Shown here: positions 16,969 to 24,647 of the stretch, piece by piece | Numbering within the stretch: the first letter of the stretch is position 1 | Layout of the letters: every line of letters begins with the position of its first letter | Assembly: GCA_044358835.1 (NCBI GenBank) | Contig: JBIKNF010000008.1 | Location: forward strand, 1 to 64,000 | Source of the DNA: JAJTHC01 sp044358835 | GTDB taxonomy: Bacteria; Cyanobacteriota; Vampirovibrionia; Vampirovibrionales; JAJTHC01 | DNA length: 64,000 bases | Reading direction: 5' to 3' | Position numbers and translations under genes: made by a program | Notes under the pieces: generated by a model | Databases searched by the model: none | What the model was told of the DNA's origin: nothing | What the model saw: the letters and a program-made list of their open reading frames with translations, nothing else

Positions 16969-17688
16969 ATGACGCTAAATCAAAACGAATTACAAGCCCC
17001 CATTTTACGTATTATGGTGGTGGATGACAACGCCAACCACGCCGCAGGCATTAAGCAGTTGGTTGAACTGCAATCCATGCACAAGGTGGTGGGTATTTGC
17101 AGTAATGGAGATGAAGCCGTCCGCCGAGTTGGCCATACGGACGTGGATATTGTGCTGATGGATATGAACATGCCTGAACTCGACGGCATTTCCGCCATTC
17201 AACAGATTTTGGTCAAAAAGCCTGAAGTCAAGATTTTAACGCTCACCGGCAGTGACGACCCAGACACCGTCTACAAAGCCATGCGGGCAGGCGGCCGCGG
17301 TTACATTCTTAAAACCATGATCACCACCCAATTGATGCGCGCCTTAGAAGACATCAATGCGGGGCGTATTTTCATGCCCACGAGCATTGCGACTAAGTTT
17401 TTCGACGAGTTCCACACGATTGTGCAGAAGGTGTCACAACCGGATCCGCATCGTCAAGCTTTGTTGAGTCAGTTGACCTCTCGTGAAAAAGAGGTGTTGA
17501 AATTGTTGACTGAAGGCTTGACGTACAAGGGCATTTCCGATCGCTTGGTGATTTCTGAAACGACGGTGAAAACGCATGTGAACAACATTTTCCAAAAATT
17601 GCAAGTCAACGACCGCACCCAAGCGGTGTTGTACGCCTTGAAGTTCGGTTTGGTCGACACCAGCGACAAATTGCCTAGCGTGGTGTAG
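16969..17688 (+). CDS. NarL/FixJ-type response regulator with LuxR DNA-binding domain
   Basis: Two-component transcription regulator, about 239 aa. The receiver domain (about residues 12-130) has the acidic pair in VVDDN, the phospho-acceptor Asp in VLMDMNMPELDG, the conserved Thr in LTLTGSDD and Lys in YILKTM. The C-terminal LuxR helix-turn-helix reads LTSREKEVLKLLTEGLTYKG then ISETTVKTHVNNIFQKL. I chose ATG 16969, because AAAGGAG (16951-16957) is too close to the in-frame ATG at 16960. It may pair with the orphan GAF kinase at 6139, but no linkage proves it. A strong terminator follows. Confidence 0.9.
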   Translation: MTLNQNELQAPILRIMVVDDNANHAAGIKQLVELQSMHKVVGICSNGDEAVRRVGHTDVDIVLMDMNMPELDGISAIQQILVKKPEVKILTLTGSDDPDTVYKAMRAGGRGYILKTMITTQLMRALEDINAGRIFMPTSIATKFFDEFHTIVQKVSQPDPHRQALLSQLTSREKEVLKLLTEGLTYKGISDRLVISETTVKTHVNNIFQKLQVNDRTQAVLYALKFGLVDTSDKLPSVV

Positions 17689-17707
17689 TCGTTTTAAAGT
17701 AAGCTCT

Positions 17708-17742
17708 AACAGGGAAGAACCTTCGTTCTTCCCTGTTTGTTT
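17708..17742 (+). terminator. Intrinsic terminator of the response regulator gene
   Basis: Perfect 13 bp stem AACAGGGAAGAAC/GTTCTTCCCTGTT with a CTTC loop (17708-17737), followed by TGTTTT. This is the clearest terminator in the window. Confidence 0.9.
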
Positions 17743-17966
17743 TGGATGTCTAGCGCTGTTTCTAGCTGGTCGGTCGTCAGAGACCTTTGCTCCGCCAAAG
17801 GTCTCCAACACCTCTAAAGGCGGCTTAAGGGAGGGAGGGTCTTGGTCGCCCCCCTCCCTTAAGAATCCCACCCCTCTCGCTTCTCCTTCGTTCCTGCCGT
17901 GCGCAAAATGTCTCGGAAGCCTCGCATTTAGTGCGCCGTCGGCAAGATGTTTATAAACCAACTAGT
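17741..17966 (-). repeat. Dispersed modular hairpin element, copy 4
   Basis: Starts at the terminator edge with TTTTGGATGTC, like copy 2. It has the AGACCTTTG/CAAAGGTCT hairpin, then the long hairpin with arms CTTAAGGGAGGG (17824-17835) and CCCTCCCTTAAG (17852-17863), which differ from copies 2, 3, 5 and 6 but pair perfectly. It ends with the short core variant (17895-17946). It lies head-to-head with copy 5. Confidence 0.85.
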
Positions 17967-17998
17967 TCACTAGGCTAAATAATCATGTTGATTTTTGA

Positions 17999-18262
17999 CT
18001 CGTTGCACCAGCAGGCGGCCAAGCACTAAATCCGAGCGGGTGAGCGCACTGCGAATCCCCGAGCGATTTTGCGGACGTCGTGCAACGAGAATGATGCGAG
18101 GAGGTGGGGATTCAGGGGGGATTTTCAAGGGGGGACGAAGGGGAGGAGAAACGCAATGCGTCCTTCCCCGTCCCCCCTTGAACCGCCTTTGGGGGTTTGG
18201 GGAGTCTTTGGCGGCGCAAAGACCCCCAAGCACCAGCGTTAAACGGAGCCAGACATCCAAAA
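17999..18262 (+). repeat. Dispersed modular hairpin element, copy 5
   Basis: Cleanest copy. The core is closed by CTCGTTGCAC (17999-18008) and GTGCAACGAG (18080-18089), a perfect 10 bp pair. The long hairpin has arms TTCAAGGGGGGACG (18124-18137) and CGTCCCCCCTTGAA (18169-18182) around the conserved loop GAAACGCAATGCG. The element ends AGACATCCAAAA, a few bases before the pyrG stop. Confidence 0.88.
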
Positions 18263-18270
18263 AAACTATT

Positions 18271-19932
18271 TTAAACCGTAGCGGAGCCTTCTTTTGCCGT
18301 TGCCAAACGCTTGACTTCAAGGGCTTTAGCCACAAAGGCCGTAAACAAGGGGTGCGGATGATTCGGACGAGATTTGAATTCAGGGTGGTACTGCACCGCC
18401 ACAAAAAACGGATGGTTCTTTAATTCCACCACTTCCACCAGTTCACGATCCGGCGACGTGCCTGAAACCACCAAGCCTAGGCCTTCTAGTTGTTCACGAT
18501 ACTGGTTATTAAACTCATAACGGTGACGATGCCGTTCCATCACCACATCCGTTCCATACGCGTCATAGGCTTTTGTGCCCTTGATTAAGTGACAAGGATA
18601 TTGGCCCAAACGCATGGTACCACCTTTTTCCGTAATTTCTCGTTGTTCGTTCATCATGGCAATCACAGGATCAGGCGTCTGCTCGTCAAACTCATAGCTA
18701 TTGGCCAACGGAAGATTCGCCACATGACGGGCAAACTCAATCACCACGCACTGTAAGCCCACACATAAACCGAGCAACGGAAGCTGGTGTTCTCTCACGT
18801 AGCGAACGACATTTATTTTACCCTCAATCCCACGAGAGCCAAAGCCTCCGGGGATGACCACACCGTCTTTGCCTTCTAGTAAGGTGGCGATGGTCGCCTC
18901 ATCCGTACAATGTTCCGAATCAATCCAGTGGAGCTTGACTTTGGTGGCCTGTTCAATCCCCGCGTGATTCAAGGATTCCACCACAGACAAGTAGGCGTCT
19001 GAAAGTTGGGTGTACTTGCCCACAATGGCTATTTCCACTTGGTGAGTAGGGTTTTTGACTTTGTCGACCATGACTTTCCACGCACTGAGATTCGGTTCAG
19101 GGGTGTTTTGAAGATTGAGCACATTCAACACGGATTTGGCCAAGCCTTCTTTTTCCAAAGCCAAAGGCACTTCGTAAAGCGTTGAGAGGGTTTCGCCCAT
19201 AATGACGTTTTCGTATTCAATATTGGTGAATAAGGCGAGCTTTTGTTTGTCTGCTCGAGAAAGAGGGTGTTCGGTACGACAAACGAGAATATCCGGTTGA
19301 ATCCCGATACTACGTAAGGTGTTGACGCTATGCTGGCTGGGCTTGGTTTTGACTTCGCCACTGGTGGGTAAATACGGAATGAGCGTGACATGAATAAAGC
19401 AGGCATTTTTAAAGCCCACATCATAACGAAATTGGCGAATGGCTTCCATAAAGGGCAAGCTTTCAATATCGCCAACCGTTCCGCCAATTTCGACAATCAT
19501 GACATCAGGCGCCAAGCGCGTGGTGGCATCGATAATGCGTTGTTTGATTTCATTGGTGACATGAGGGATGACTTGAACGGTGGCCCCAAGGTATTCGCCA
19601 CGACGTTCTTTTTTTAGAATGGTTTGATACACCCGCCCTGCGGTGACGTTGTTGAGCTTGGTGAGGTTGGTGTCGATAAAGCGTTCATAATGCCCCAAGT
19701 CTAAATCGGTTTCAGCGCCGTCGTCGGTCACAAAGACTTCGCCGTGCTGATAGGGGTTCATCGTACCGGGATCCACATTGATGTAGGGGTCAAATTTTAA
19801 AATGGTGGCGGTGAGACCTCTTGCACGAAGCAATCGACCTAACGAAGCCGCCACAATGCCTTTACCTAAGGACGAGACGACGCCGCCTGTTACGAAAATA
19901 TATTTGGTTGTGGCACTCATCATCATCATCAT
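18271..19932 (-). CDS. pyrG: CTP synthase (glutamine-hydrolysing)
   Basis: Makes CTP from UTP, ATP and glutamine-derived ammonia. The protein (553 aa) has the synthetase domain beginning KYIFVTGGVVSSLGKGI with its nucleotide loop, and a class I glutaminase domain with the nucleophile in GLCVGLQCVV and the His/Glu pair in VQYHPEFKSRP, so it is complete and bifunctional. The first ATG (19932) has AAGGA seven bases upstream. The start is unusual: five ATG codons in a row (MMMMMSATTKY). A short C-terminal tail ends AKEGSATV. Repeat copies 5 and 6 flank the gene. Confidence 0.96.
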   Translation of the reverse strand: MMMMMSATTKYIFVTGGVVSSLGKGIVAASLGRLLRARGLTATILKFDPYINVDPGTMNPYQHGEVFVTDDGAETDLDLGHYERFIDTNLTKLNNVTAGRVYQTILKKERRGEYLGATVQVIPHVTNEIKQRIIDATTRLAPDVMIVEIGGTVGDIESLPFMEAIRQFRYDVGFKNACFIHVTLIPYLPTSGEVKTKPSQHSVNTLRSIGIQPDILVCRTEHPLSRADKQKLALFTNIEYENVIMGETLSTLYEVPLALEKEGLAKSVLNVLNLQNTPEPNLSAWKVMVDKVKNPTHQVEIAIVGKYTQLSDAYLSVVESLNHAGIEQATKVKLHWIDSEHCTDEATIATLLEGKDGVVIPGGFGSRGIEGKINVVRYVREHQLPLLGLCVGLQCVVIEFARHVANLPLANSYEFDEQTPDPVIAMMNEQREITEKGGTMRLGQYPCHLIKGTKAYDAYGTDVVMERHRHRYEFNNQYREQLEGLGLVVSGTSPDRELVEVVELKNHPFFVAVQYHPEFKSRPNHPHPLFTAFVAKALEVKRLATAKEGSATV

Positions 19933-19967
19933 CGTGGGAATCCTTAAGGTTGTGGGTGTTCTATTTT

Positions 19968-19997
19968 ATTTTAGAAGAAACATAATTAAAATGCCAA
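19968..19997 (-). promoter_or_regulatory. Candidate pyrG promoter
   Basis: On the minus strand TTGGCA (19992-19997) and TAAAAT (19968-19973), spacing 18. The same -35 hexamer TTGGCA is used before asd. Confidence 0.5.
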
Positions 19998-20043
19998 GTC
20001 TTATAAAGTGATATTCAGATAAAATTGATGATTGTAAAGAATC

Positions 20044-20312
20044 GTTGCATAAGCAGGCGTCCAAGCACTAAATCCGAGCGGGTGAGCGCACTGCGAATCC
20101 CCGAGCGATTTTGCGGACGTCGTGGCAAGAAATGATGCGAGGAGGTGGGTCAAAAGGGGGTGGATTTTTAAGGAGGGGGAAATGAGGGAGGAGAAACGCA
20201 ATGCGTCCTTCCTTCCCCCTCCTTAAACCGCCTTTAGAGGTGTTGGAGACCTTTGGCGGAGCAAAGGTCTCTGACGACGACAAGCATTAAACGGAGCTAG
20301 AATCCCAAAAAC
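20044..20312 (+). repeat. Dispersed modular hairpin element, copy 6
   Basis: Between pyrG and dapA. The core is the long variant, but its closing pair is degenerate (CGTTGCAT versus TGGCAAGA). The long hairpin has perfect 15 bp arms TTTAAGGAGGGGGAA (20167-20181) and TTCCCCCTCCTTAAA (20213-20227); compared with copy 3, one C-G pair has become T-A on both sides. Confidence 0.85.
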
Positions 20313-21233
20313 CTATAAAGCCAACGCCTGCTGTTGGTGCAGAATGACTTTAGCCATCGAATGATGCTCATCTTCCAATAACATGGGCAAGCGCATACTG
20401 GGGTGCATGAAGCCTTGTTGAGCCATACACGCCTTAATTAAAATGGGATTCGTCACTTGAAAAAGGGCGTGCATGGTAGGGAGTATTTGATGATGAAGCG
20501 TCAAGGCTTTGGTGGTTTTGCCCGCTTCAAACGCGTCGATCATGGCATGCAGTTCCGCCCCAATCAGGTGGCTGGCCACACTAATGACGCCTTTGGCTCC
20601 TAAAGAAAGCATGGGCAACGTTAAGCTATCATCGCCAGACCACACCACAAAGCCCGTGTCTTCATAAGGTAGGCATCGAGTAATTTCGCTTAGGGCATCC
20701 ATATTGCTGTCACTTTGTTTGACGCCCAGCAGTTGAGCGCCTAGGCGTTCATGCAAGGCCTTCATGGTGTCCGCCTGCATACTCACCCCCGTTCGGTTGG
20801 GGATGTTATAAATCACAATAGGGAGGCCTTGCGCCACGCTTGCCACCGCTTCAAAATGAGCCATCATGCCGGCTTGCGTGGGCTTGTTGTAATACGGCAC
20901 CACCACCAGCAAGGAATCAGGGCGTTCGGATTGGGCCAATAAATCTTGGGTTTGTTGCATTACGGCGTGGGTGTCATTGCCATTGATCGACGCCATTAAA
21001 TGAACGGGTAAACCACTGGCTTTAATGGCTGATTTGGCCAGTTGAATGAGTTGTTTTTTTTCTTCAAGGGTTAAGGTGGGGCCTTCGCCTGTGGTGCCAT
21101 GCACCAGTAAGCCGTCACTGCCGTTTTGAATAAGGTATTCACATAAGGCACTAAAGCGTGGGGCATCAAGCCTTTGAGCATCTTCAGAAAAAGGCGTGAC
21201 ACACGCTGTAATGACTTTCGCTAAGGGATTCAT
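20313..21233 (-). CDS. dapA: 4-hydroxy-tetrahydrodipicolinate synthase
   Basis: First committed step of lysine and diaminopimelate synthesis, condensing pyruvate with aspartate semialdehyde. The 306 aa protein has the GTTGEGPTL loop, the catalytic Tyr in VVVPYYNKPTQAG and the Schiff-base Lys in LLGVKQSDSN. ATG 21233 is preceded by GAGGT at good spacing; two upstream in-frame ATGs lack this and add non-family residues. It sits 50 bp downstream of asd, which makes its substrate, so the two form an operon. dapB is 26 kb away at 46954. Confidence 0.94.
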   Translation of the reverse strand: MNPLAKVITACVTPFSEDAQRLDAPRFSALCEYLIQNGSDGLLVHGTTGEGPTLTLEEKKQLIQLAKSAIKASGLPVHLMASINGNDTHAVMQQTQDLLAQSERPDSLLVVVPYYNKPTQAGMMAHFEAVASVAQGLPIVIYNIPNRTGVSMQADTMKALHERLGAQLLGVKQSDSNMDALSEITRCLPYEDTGFVVWSGDDSLTLPMLSLGAKGVISVASHLIGAELHAMIDAFEAGKTTKALTLHHQILPTMHALFQVTNPILIKACMAQQGFMHPSMRLPMLLEDEHHSMAKVILHQQQALAL

Positions 21234-21283
21234 TTGACAAACCTCGACCATCAATTTAGAAAAACAGGTTAAAACCACTCATT

Positions 21284-22375
21284 TTAAAAGGCGCTTGCCG
21301 TTTCAGGCACGCCAACTTTATTTAAACGCACCAAGGCTTCGGCAATACGAACCGCATTAAGCGCGGCCCCAATGCGGAGATTGTCCGACACGACCCAGAG
21401 GTTAAAGCCTCGTTGGGGGTTTGAAGTGTCCTTGCGGATGCGTGAGACGTAGACGGGATCCGTGTGGGCGGTTTCTCGTGGGGTGAAATAGCCGTGGTGA
21501 CTGTCTGCCACTACGACATCGGGCGTTTGTTTAAGGGCTTGGGTAAGCGCTTCTAAGCTCACGCAACGGGTGCAATCGACCGTCACCGATTCACTATGCC
21601 CCACCAAAACAGGGACGCGAACCGCGGTTGCCGTAATGGGTAGATTCGGCAAGTTCAGAATCTTTTGGGTTTCATGAATAAGCTTGAGTTCTTCTTTGGT
21701 GTAGCCAGCTTCTAGGCCCTCTTCACTAAACACATCAATATGGGGAATGAGGTTAAAGGCAATGGAACGCTTGAAAATTTGCCGGTCGAAGGTGGAATCG
21801 GCAAAGGCATCGGAGCGCCCTTGAAGTTGCCCGTGCTTAAAATCGTGAAGTAATTCAGCGCGTAATTCATCGAGGGCTTCTTTGCCTCCGCCACTGACGG
21901 ATTGATACGTGCTAACAATCACGCGTTCTAAGCCTGCTAAGGCGTGAATGGTTTTAAGCACAGGCATGAGTTGAGCGGTGGAACAATTGGGGTTGGCAAT
22001 AATGCCTTGATGCGAAAGCAACGCGTCTTCATTCACCCCGCCCACCACTAAAGGGACTTGAGGGTGCATACGGTAATGACTGGTGTTGTCAATCACCACA
22101 GCCCCGCGTTTAACGGCTTCAGGGGCAAGGGAAGCACTAATGCTTCCCCCCGCACTGGCAAGGACGATATCCACCCCTTCAAAGGCATCGGGCGTAGCTT
22201 CTTCAATAGCCACTGGCTTGCCATGAAAAAGCAGGGTTTGCCCCACTGAACGCTTAGAAGCGAGCAGTTTAAGCGTTTTAACGGGGAAGTGACGTTCTTC
22301 TAAAAAAGCCAAGATTTTACTTCCCACTAAACCAGAAGCCCCCAAAATAGCGACGTTATATGATTTTTCAGACAT
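21284..22375 (-). CDS. asd: Aspartate-semialdehyde dehydrogenase
   Basis: NADPH-dependent reduction of aspartyl phosphate to aspartate semialdehyde, the branch point to lysine, threonine and methionine. The 363 aa protein has the NADP loop ILGASGLVGSKIL at the N-terminus, the catalytic Cys in IANPNCSTAQLMP, and the TYQSVSGGGKEALDEL segment typical of the family. ATG 22375 is preceded by AAGGGG; an in-frame ATG nine bases earlier is less likely. It leads the asd-dapA operon. hom and thrC, which use the same intermediate, are at 58567 and 59905. Confidence 0.95.
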   Translation of the reverse strand: MSEKSYNVAILGASGLVGSKILAFLEERHFPVKTLKLLASKRSVGQTLLFHGKPVAIEEATPDAFEGVDIVLASAGGSISASLAPEAVKRGAVVIDNTSHYRMHPQVPLVVGGVNEDALLSHQGIIANPNCSTAQLMPVLKTIHALAGLERVIVSTYQSVSGGGKEALDELRAELLHDFKHGQLQGRSDAFADSTFDRQIFKRSIAFNLIPHIDVFSEEGLEAGYTKEELKLIHETQKILNLPNLPITATAVRVPVLVGHSESVTVDCTRCVSLEALTQALKQTPDVVVADSHHGYFTPRETAHTDPVYVSRIRKDTSNPQRGFNLWVVSDNLRIGAALNAVRIAEALVRLNKVGVPETASAF

Positions 22376-22416
22376 GTAGCACACCCCTTGATGCGTTGCA
22401 GTAACAAAACGTCTTT

Positions 22417-22444
22417 ATTATAAGTCAAATACCTTAAATGCCAA
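22417..22444 (-). promoter_or_regulatory. asd-dapA promoter
   Basis: On the minus strand TTGGCA (22439-22444) and TATAAT (22417-22422) with 16 bp spacing: 5/6 and 6/6 matches. It lies 42 bp before the asd start. Confidence 0.65.
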
Positions 22445-22481
22445 ATAGAAGATTTTGACCCGCTTTTTTTGCAAAGAATCG

Positions 22482-22531
22482 TTGACAGGTCTTTTCCCTT
22501 TTGATAAGCTCTTTATTGAAAATGATTCTCA
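22482..22531 (+). promoter_or_regulatory. Promoter with a Fur-box-like site for the orphan at 22640
   Basis: A perfect -35 TTGACA (22482-22487) is followed, with no strong -10, by TAAGCT or GATAAG near 22503-22510. At 22517-22531 TGAAAATGATTCTCA matches the 7-1-7 Fur consensus TGATAATNATTATCA at 12 of 14 defined bases, placed near the expected transcription start. Confidence 0.5.
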
Positions 22532-22639
22532 ATAGCAAGAATGACGTTCAACCCCAATCCCGCACAAGCGTGACGTGTTTGGGTGTTGATGTAGATACCC
22601 CCTTACTGTATGGCTCCCTAGAAAGATGTTGTTCGTAAA

Positions 22640-24409
22640 ATGGATAAAGTGGCTTTAAAATTAAGTAGTGTCGGCACGTATTTGGATCACCCTTATGGCG
22701 CCATTTTGCCGTGGGCCAATCGTGTGCCTGTGTTGGTTTACCCCACTTTACTGGCCTTACAAACGGGGAAAGATCTTTACCAGAGTAAGACCACCAAAGA
22801 ACGAAATGAACGCTTGGAAGATGACGCCATTCGCATGGGAATCCCCACGGTGGCCACTGTAATGGCCACCCAATGCCTTATGTCCCCTGACGCCCAAGCG
22901 TTTAACACCACGCAAGCCGCACTGGCCTATTTTAAGCAACAAAACCGCGATGTATTTCAGCAAGGCCAAGCCATTGCCCAAAATCAGTTTAAACGCCTGT
23001 CGTGGCTGTCGCCTCTGTTATGGGGCAAGTTAGACCCCAAAAGCAAGTTGGCTCCTAATTCTGCCGAAGGACTTTTTCAATCGATTGAAGCGGGGCAAGT
23101 CCCGCTGGATGTTCAAGTAGGGGGCGTCGCCAAAGCCATTCGCTCATATCACAAACAAAAGCGCCCCGACTTCTTTCATGGTTTAAAAGATAGAGAATTT
23201 GGAGCGATTTATGTTGAAAATCTTGAACTTCTTGAGCAGTTGCATCGCACAAGCATGGCCGCAGTGTTAGAAAATGCACATAATGTTAAGGCGGATCCTA
23301 AAAAAGGCGTGCATGCCTTGCCCCATGCCGTTAGGACTAAAATGGCTCAAGAAACAAGTGTGGAAGCGTCATACAAAAGACTTCACGAATGGATCAATAG
23401 CTTGCCGGAAGAGGCTCAAAAAGAAACCCGAAAGGCGATTGTTCAGCTTGAATTGCCGCAGCGTATTGCCGAAGATCTCAAAATCATAAATCAACTTCAG
23501 TTAACGAAGTTTTCCTATGCGTCCTTGGCGCGAAGAACGTCTCGTGTTTTATTGCGTCATGAATTGCGACTGGCCTTACCCACCCATGAAGATCTCAGCG
23601 ATTTTGCGGGGGCCTTTGAAGGCGGGCGCTTTTCTTTCAAGGCCTTTGAAAAAGCCATGGGACGAACGGCCAAAGAATTTGTGAGCGAAGCCGCTGTTCC
23701 CTTTTTAGGGGTGGGTTTGGCCAGTGTGGGCAGTGGCGTGCTGGCGGGCTTTTTAGCCAACCACTTACAAGGCAAAGGTGAAAAAAATGACGACGTCGTA
23801 AAAGAAGGCATTTTTCAATATGTGGCCAACATTGCCATGTGTGGATTTGGGGCAGGGGCGGGGCTGGCCATTTCAAACGCCTTAGGCTTCACCAAGTTTC
23901 GTAACCCATTGGCTCGATTTGCGACAGTCGTCAGCGGGTTGGGAGCAGGCATTTACGCAGGGGCCTTAATCGCCAACCCCTTGTCTAATTACGTTGAAAC
24001 CCAATTAAAGCGCCGAAATACCGCCCCGCACCCCCCTTCTGGCGGACGCAAGCTTGAATTCGCTGATGGCGTGCTACACGTCGATGACATCCCCACCGCC
24101 TTTAGTGTAGCAGGCGTGCAGGCGCTTAAACCGTGGATTTCTCCCTTCTTTTTGATGTCAGGGATTAAGACGGCGTATGGTTACCGAAATGTAGAGCCAT
24201 TGGCGCATAGTTCGCCCATTCCTGTTGGGCGGCATGAACCCTTGCAGTTGGATCCGTTTTTGGAGCATCACACGCCGTTTGGGGGGTTGAATGATGCCGA
24301 CAGTAGCACGTATCAAGCATTAATGCCTCAACTGAAAAGCCGTATCACGGCACCGATAGAAGGCTCTGCAAAAGTCCCATTCGGCGAATCTTCTGTGCAC
24401 GAAGCGTGA
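22640..24409 (+). CDS. Large orphan hypothetical protein, probably membrane-associated
   Basis: Unrecognised 589 aa protein. The N-terminal part has a hydrophobic stretch (PVLVYPTLLALQTG), a charged linker (SKTTKERNERLEDD), then another hydrophobic stretch. The middle (about 120-330) is polar and helical. From about residue 345 come Gly/Ala-rich hydrophobic segments (FLGVGLASVGSGVLAGFLA; YVANIAMCGFGAGAGLAISN; ATVVSGLGAGIYAGALIAN), and the tail is polar and proline-rich. The plan resembles the orphans at 3484, 15241 and 53540. The upstream Fur-like site hints at metal-dependent control, but that is inference. The ribosome site is weak. Confidence 0.72.
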   Translation: MDKVALKLSSVGTYLDHPYGAILPWANRVPVLVYPTLLALQTGKDLYQSKTTKERNERLEDDAIRMGIPTVATVMATQCLMSPDAQAFNTTQAALAYFKQQNRDVFQQGQAIAQNQFKRLSWLSPLLWGKLDPKSKLAPNSAEGLFQSIEAGQVPLDVQVGGVAKAIRSYHKQKRPDFFHGLKDREFGAIYVENLELLEQLHRTSMAAVLENAHNVKADPKKGVHALPHAVRTKMAQETSVEASYKRLHEWINSLPEEAQKETRKAIVQLELPQRIAEDLKIINQLQLTKFSYASLARRTSRVLLRHELRLALPTHEDLSDFAGAFEGGRFSFKAFEKAMGRTAKEFVSEAAVPFLGVGLASVGSGVLAGFLANHLQGKGEKNDDVVKEGIFQYVANIAMCGFGAGAGLAISNALGFTKFRNPLARFATVVSGLGAGIYAGALIANPLSNYVETQLKRRNTAPHPPSGGRKLEFADGVLHVDDIPTAFSVAGVQALKPWISPFFLMSGIKTAYGYRNVEPLAHSSPIPVGRHEPLQLDPFLEHHTPFGGLNDADSSTYQALMPQLKSRITAPIEGSAKVPFGESSVHEA

Positions 24410-24547
24410 GTGATTGCAAGCAATCAGCGTTATGTAGTAGGTCTACACGCCTCAAAAGCCGTTTATTTTTCCTTGAATCTTCATCCGACTTGAACTATTG
24501 CAGAGCCTTCTATAGCGGGCGAGGATAACGTATTTTGGCGTAAAGCC

Positions 24548-24574
24548 TTGTTATTTTTATGTTTTAGGTATAAT
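24548..24574 (+). promoter_or_regulatory. pyk promoter
   Basis: A perfect TATAAT (24569-24574) with TTGTTA (24548-24553) 15 bp upstream, or a weaker -35 three bases further. About 70 bp before the pyk start. Confidence 0.55.
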
Positions 24575-24647
24575 AAAAATATGTTACCCTTGTTGGTGAG
24601 TCCCTTGACCTACCAGAGCCCCTATAATTTAAGAAGGATATTTCACC

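Noticed and set aside
17434..17961. Minus-strand open frame covering the end of the response regulator gene and copy 4
   Set aside because: Antisense to a clear LuxR domain and to repeat sequence; a shadow frame.
24412..24434. Terminator after the orphan at 22640 (TGATTGC-AA-GCAATCA)
   Set aside because: The 7 bp stem is followed by GCGTTATG, with no T tract.
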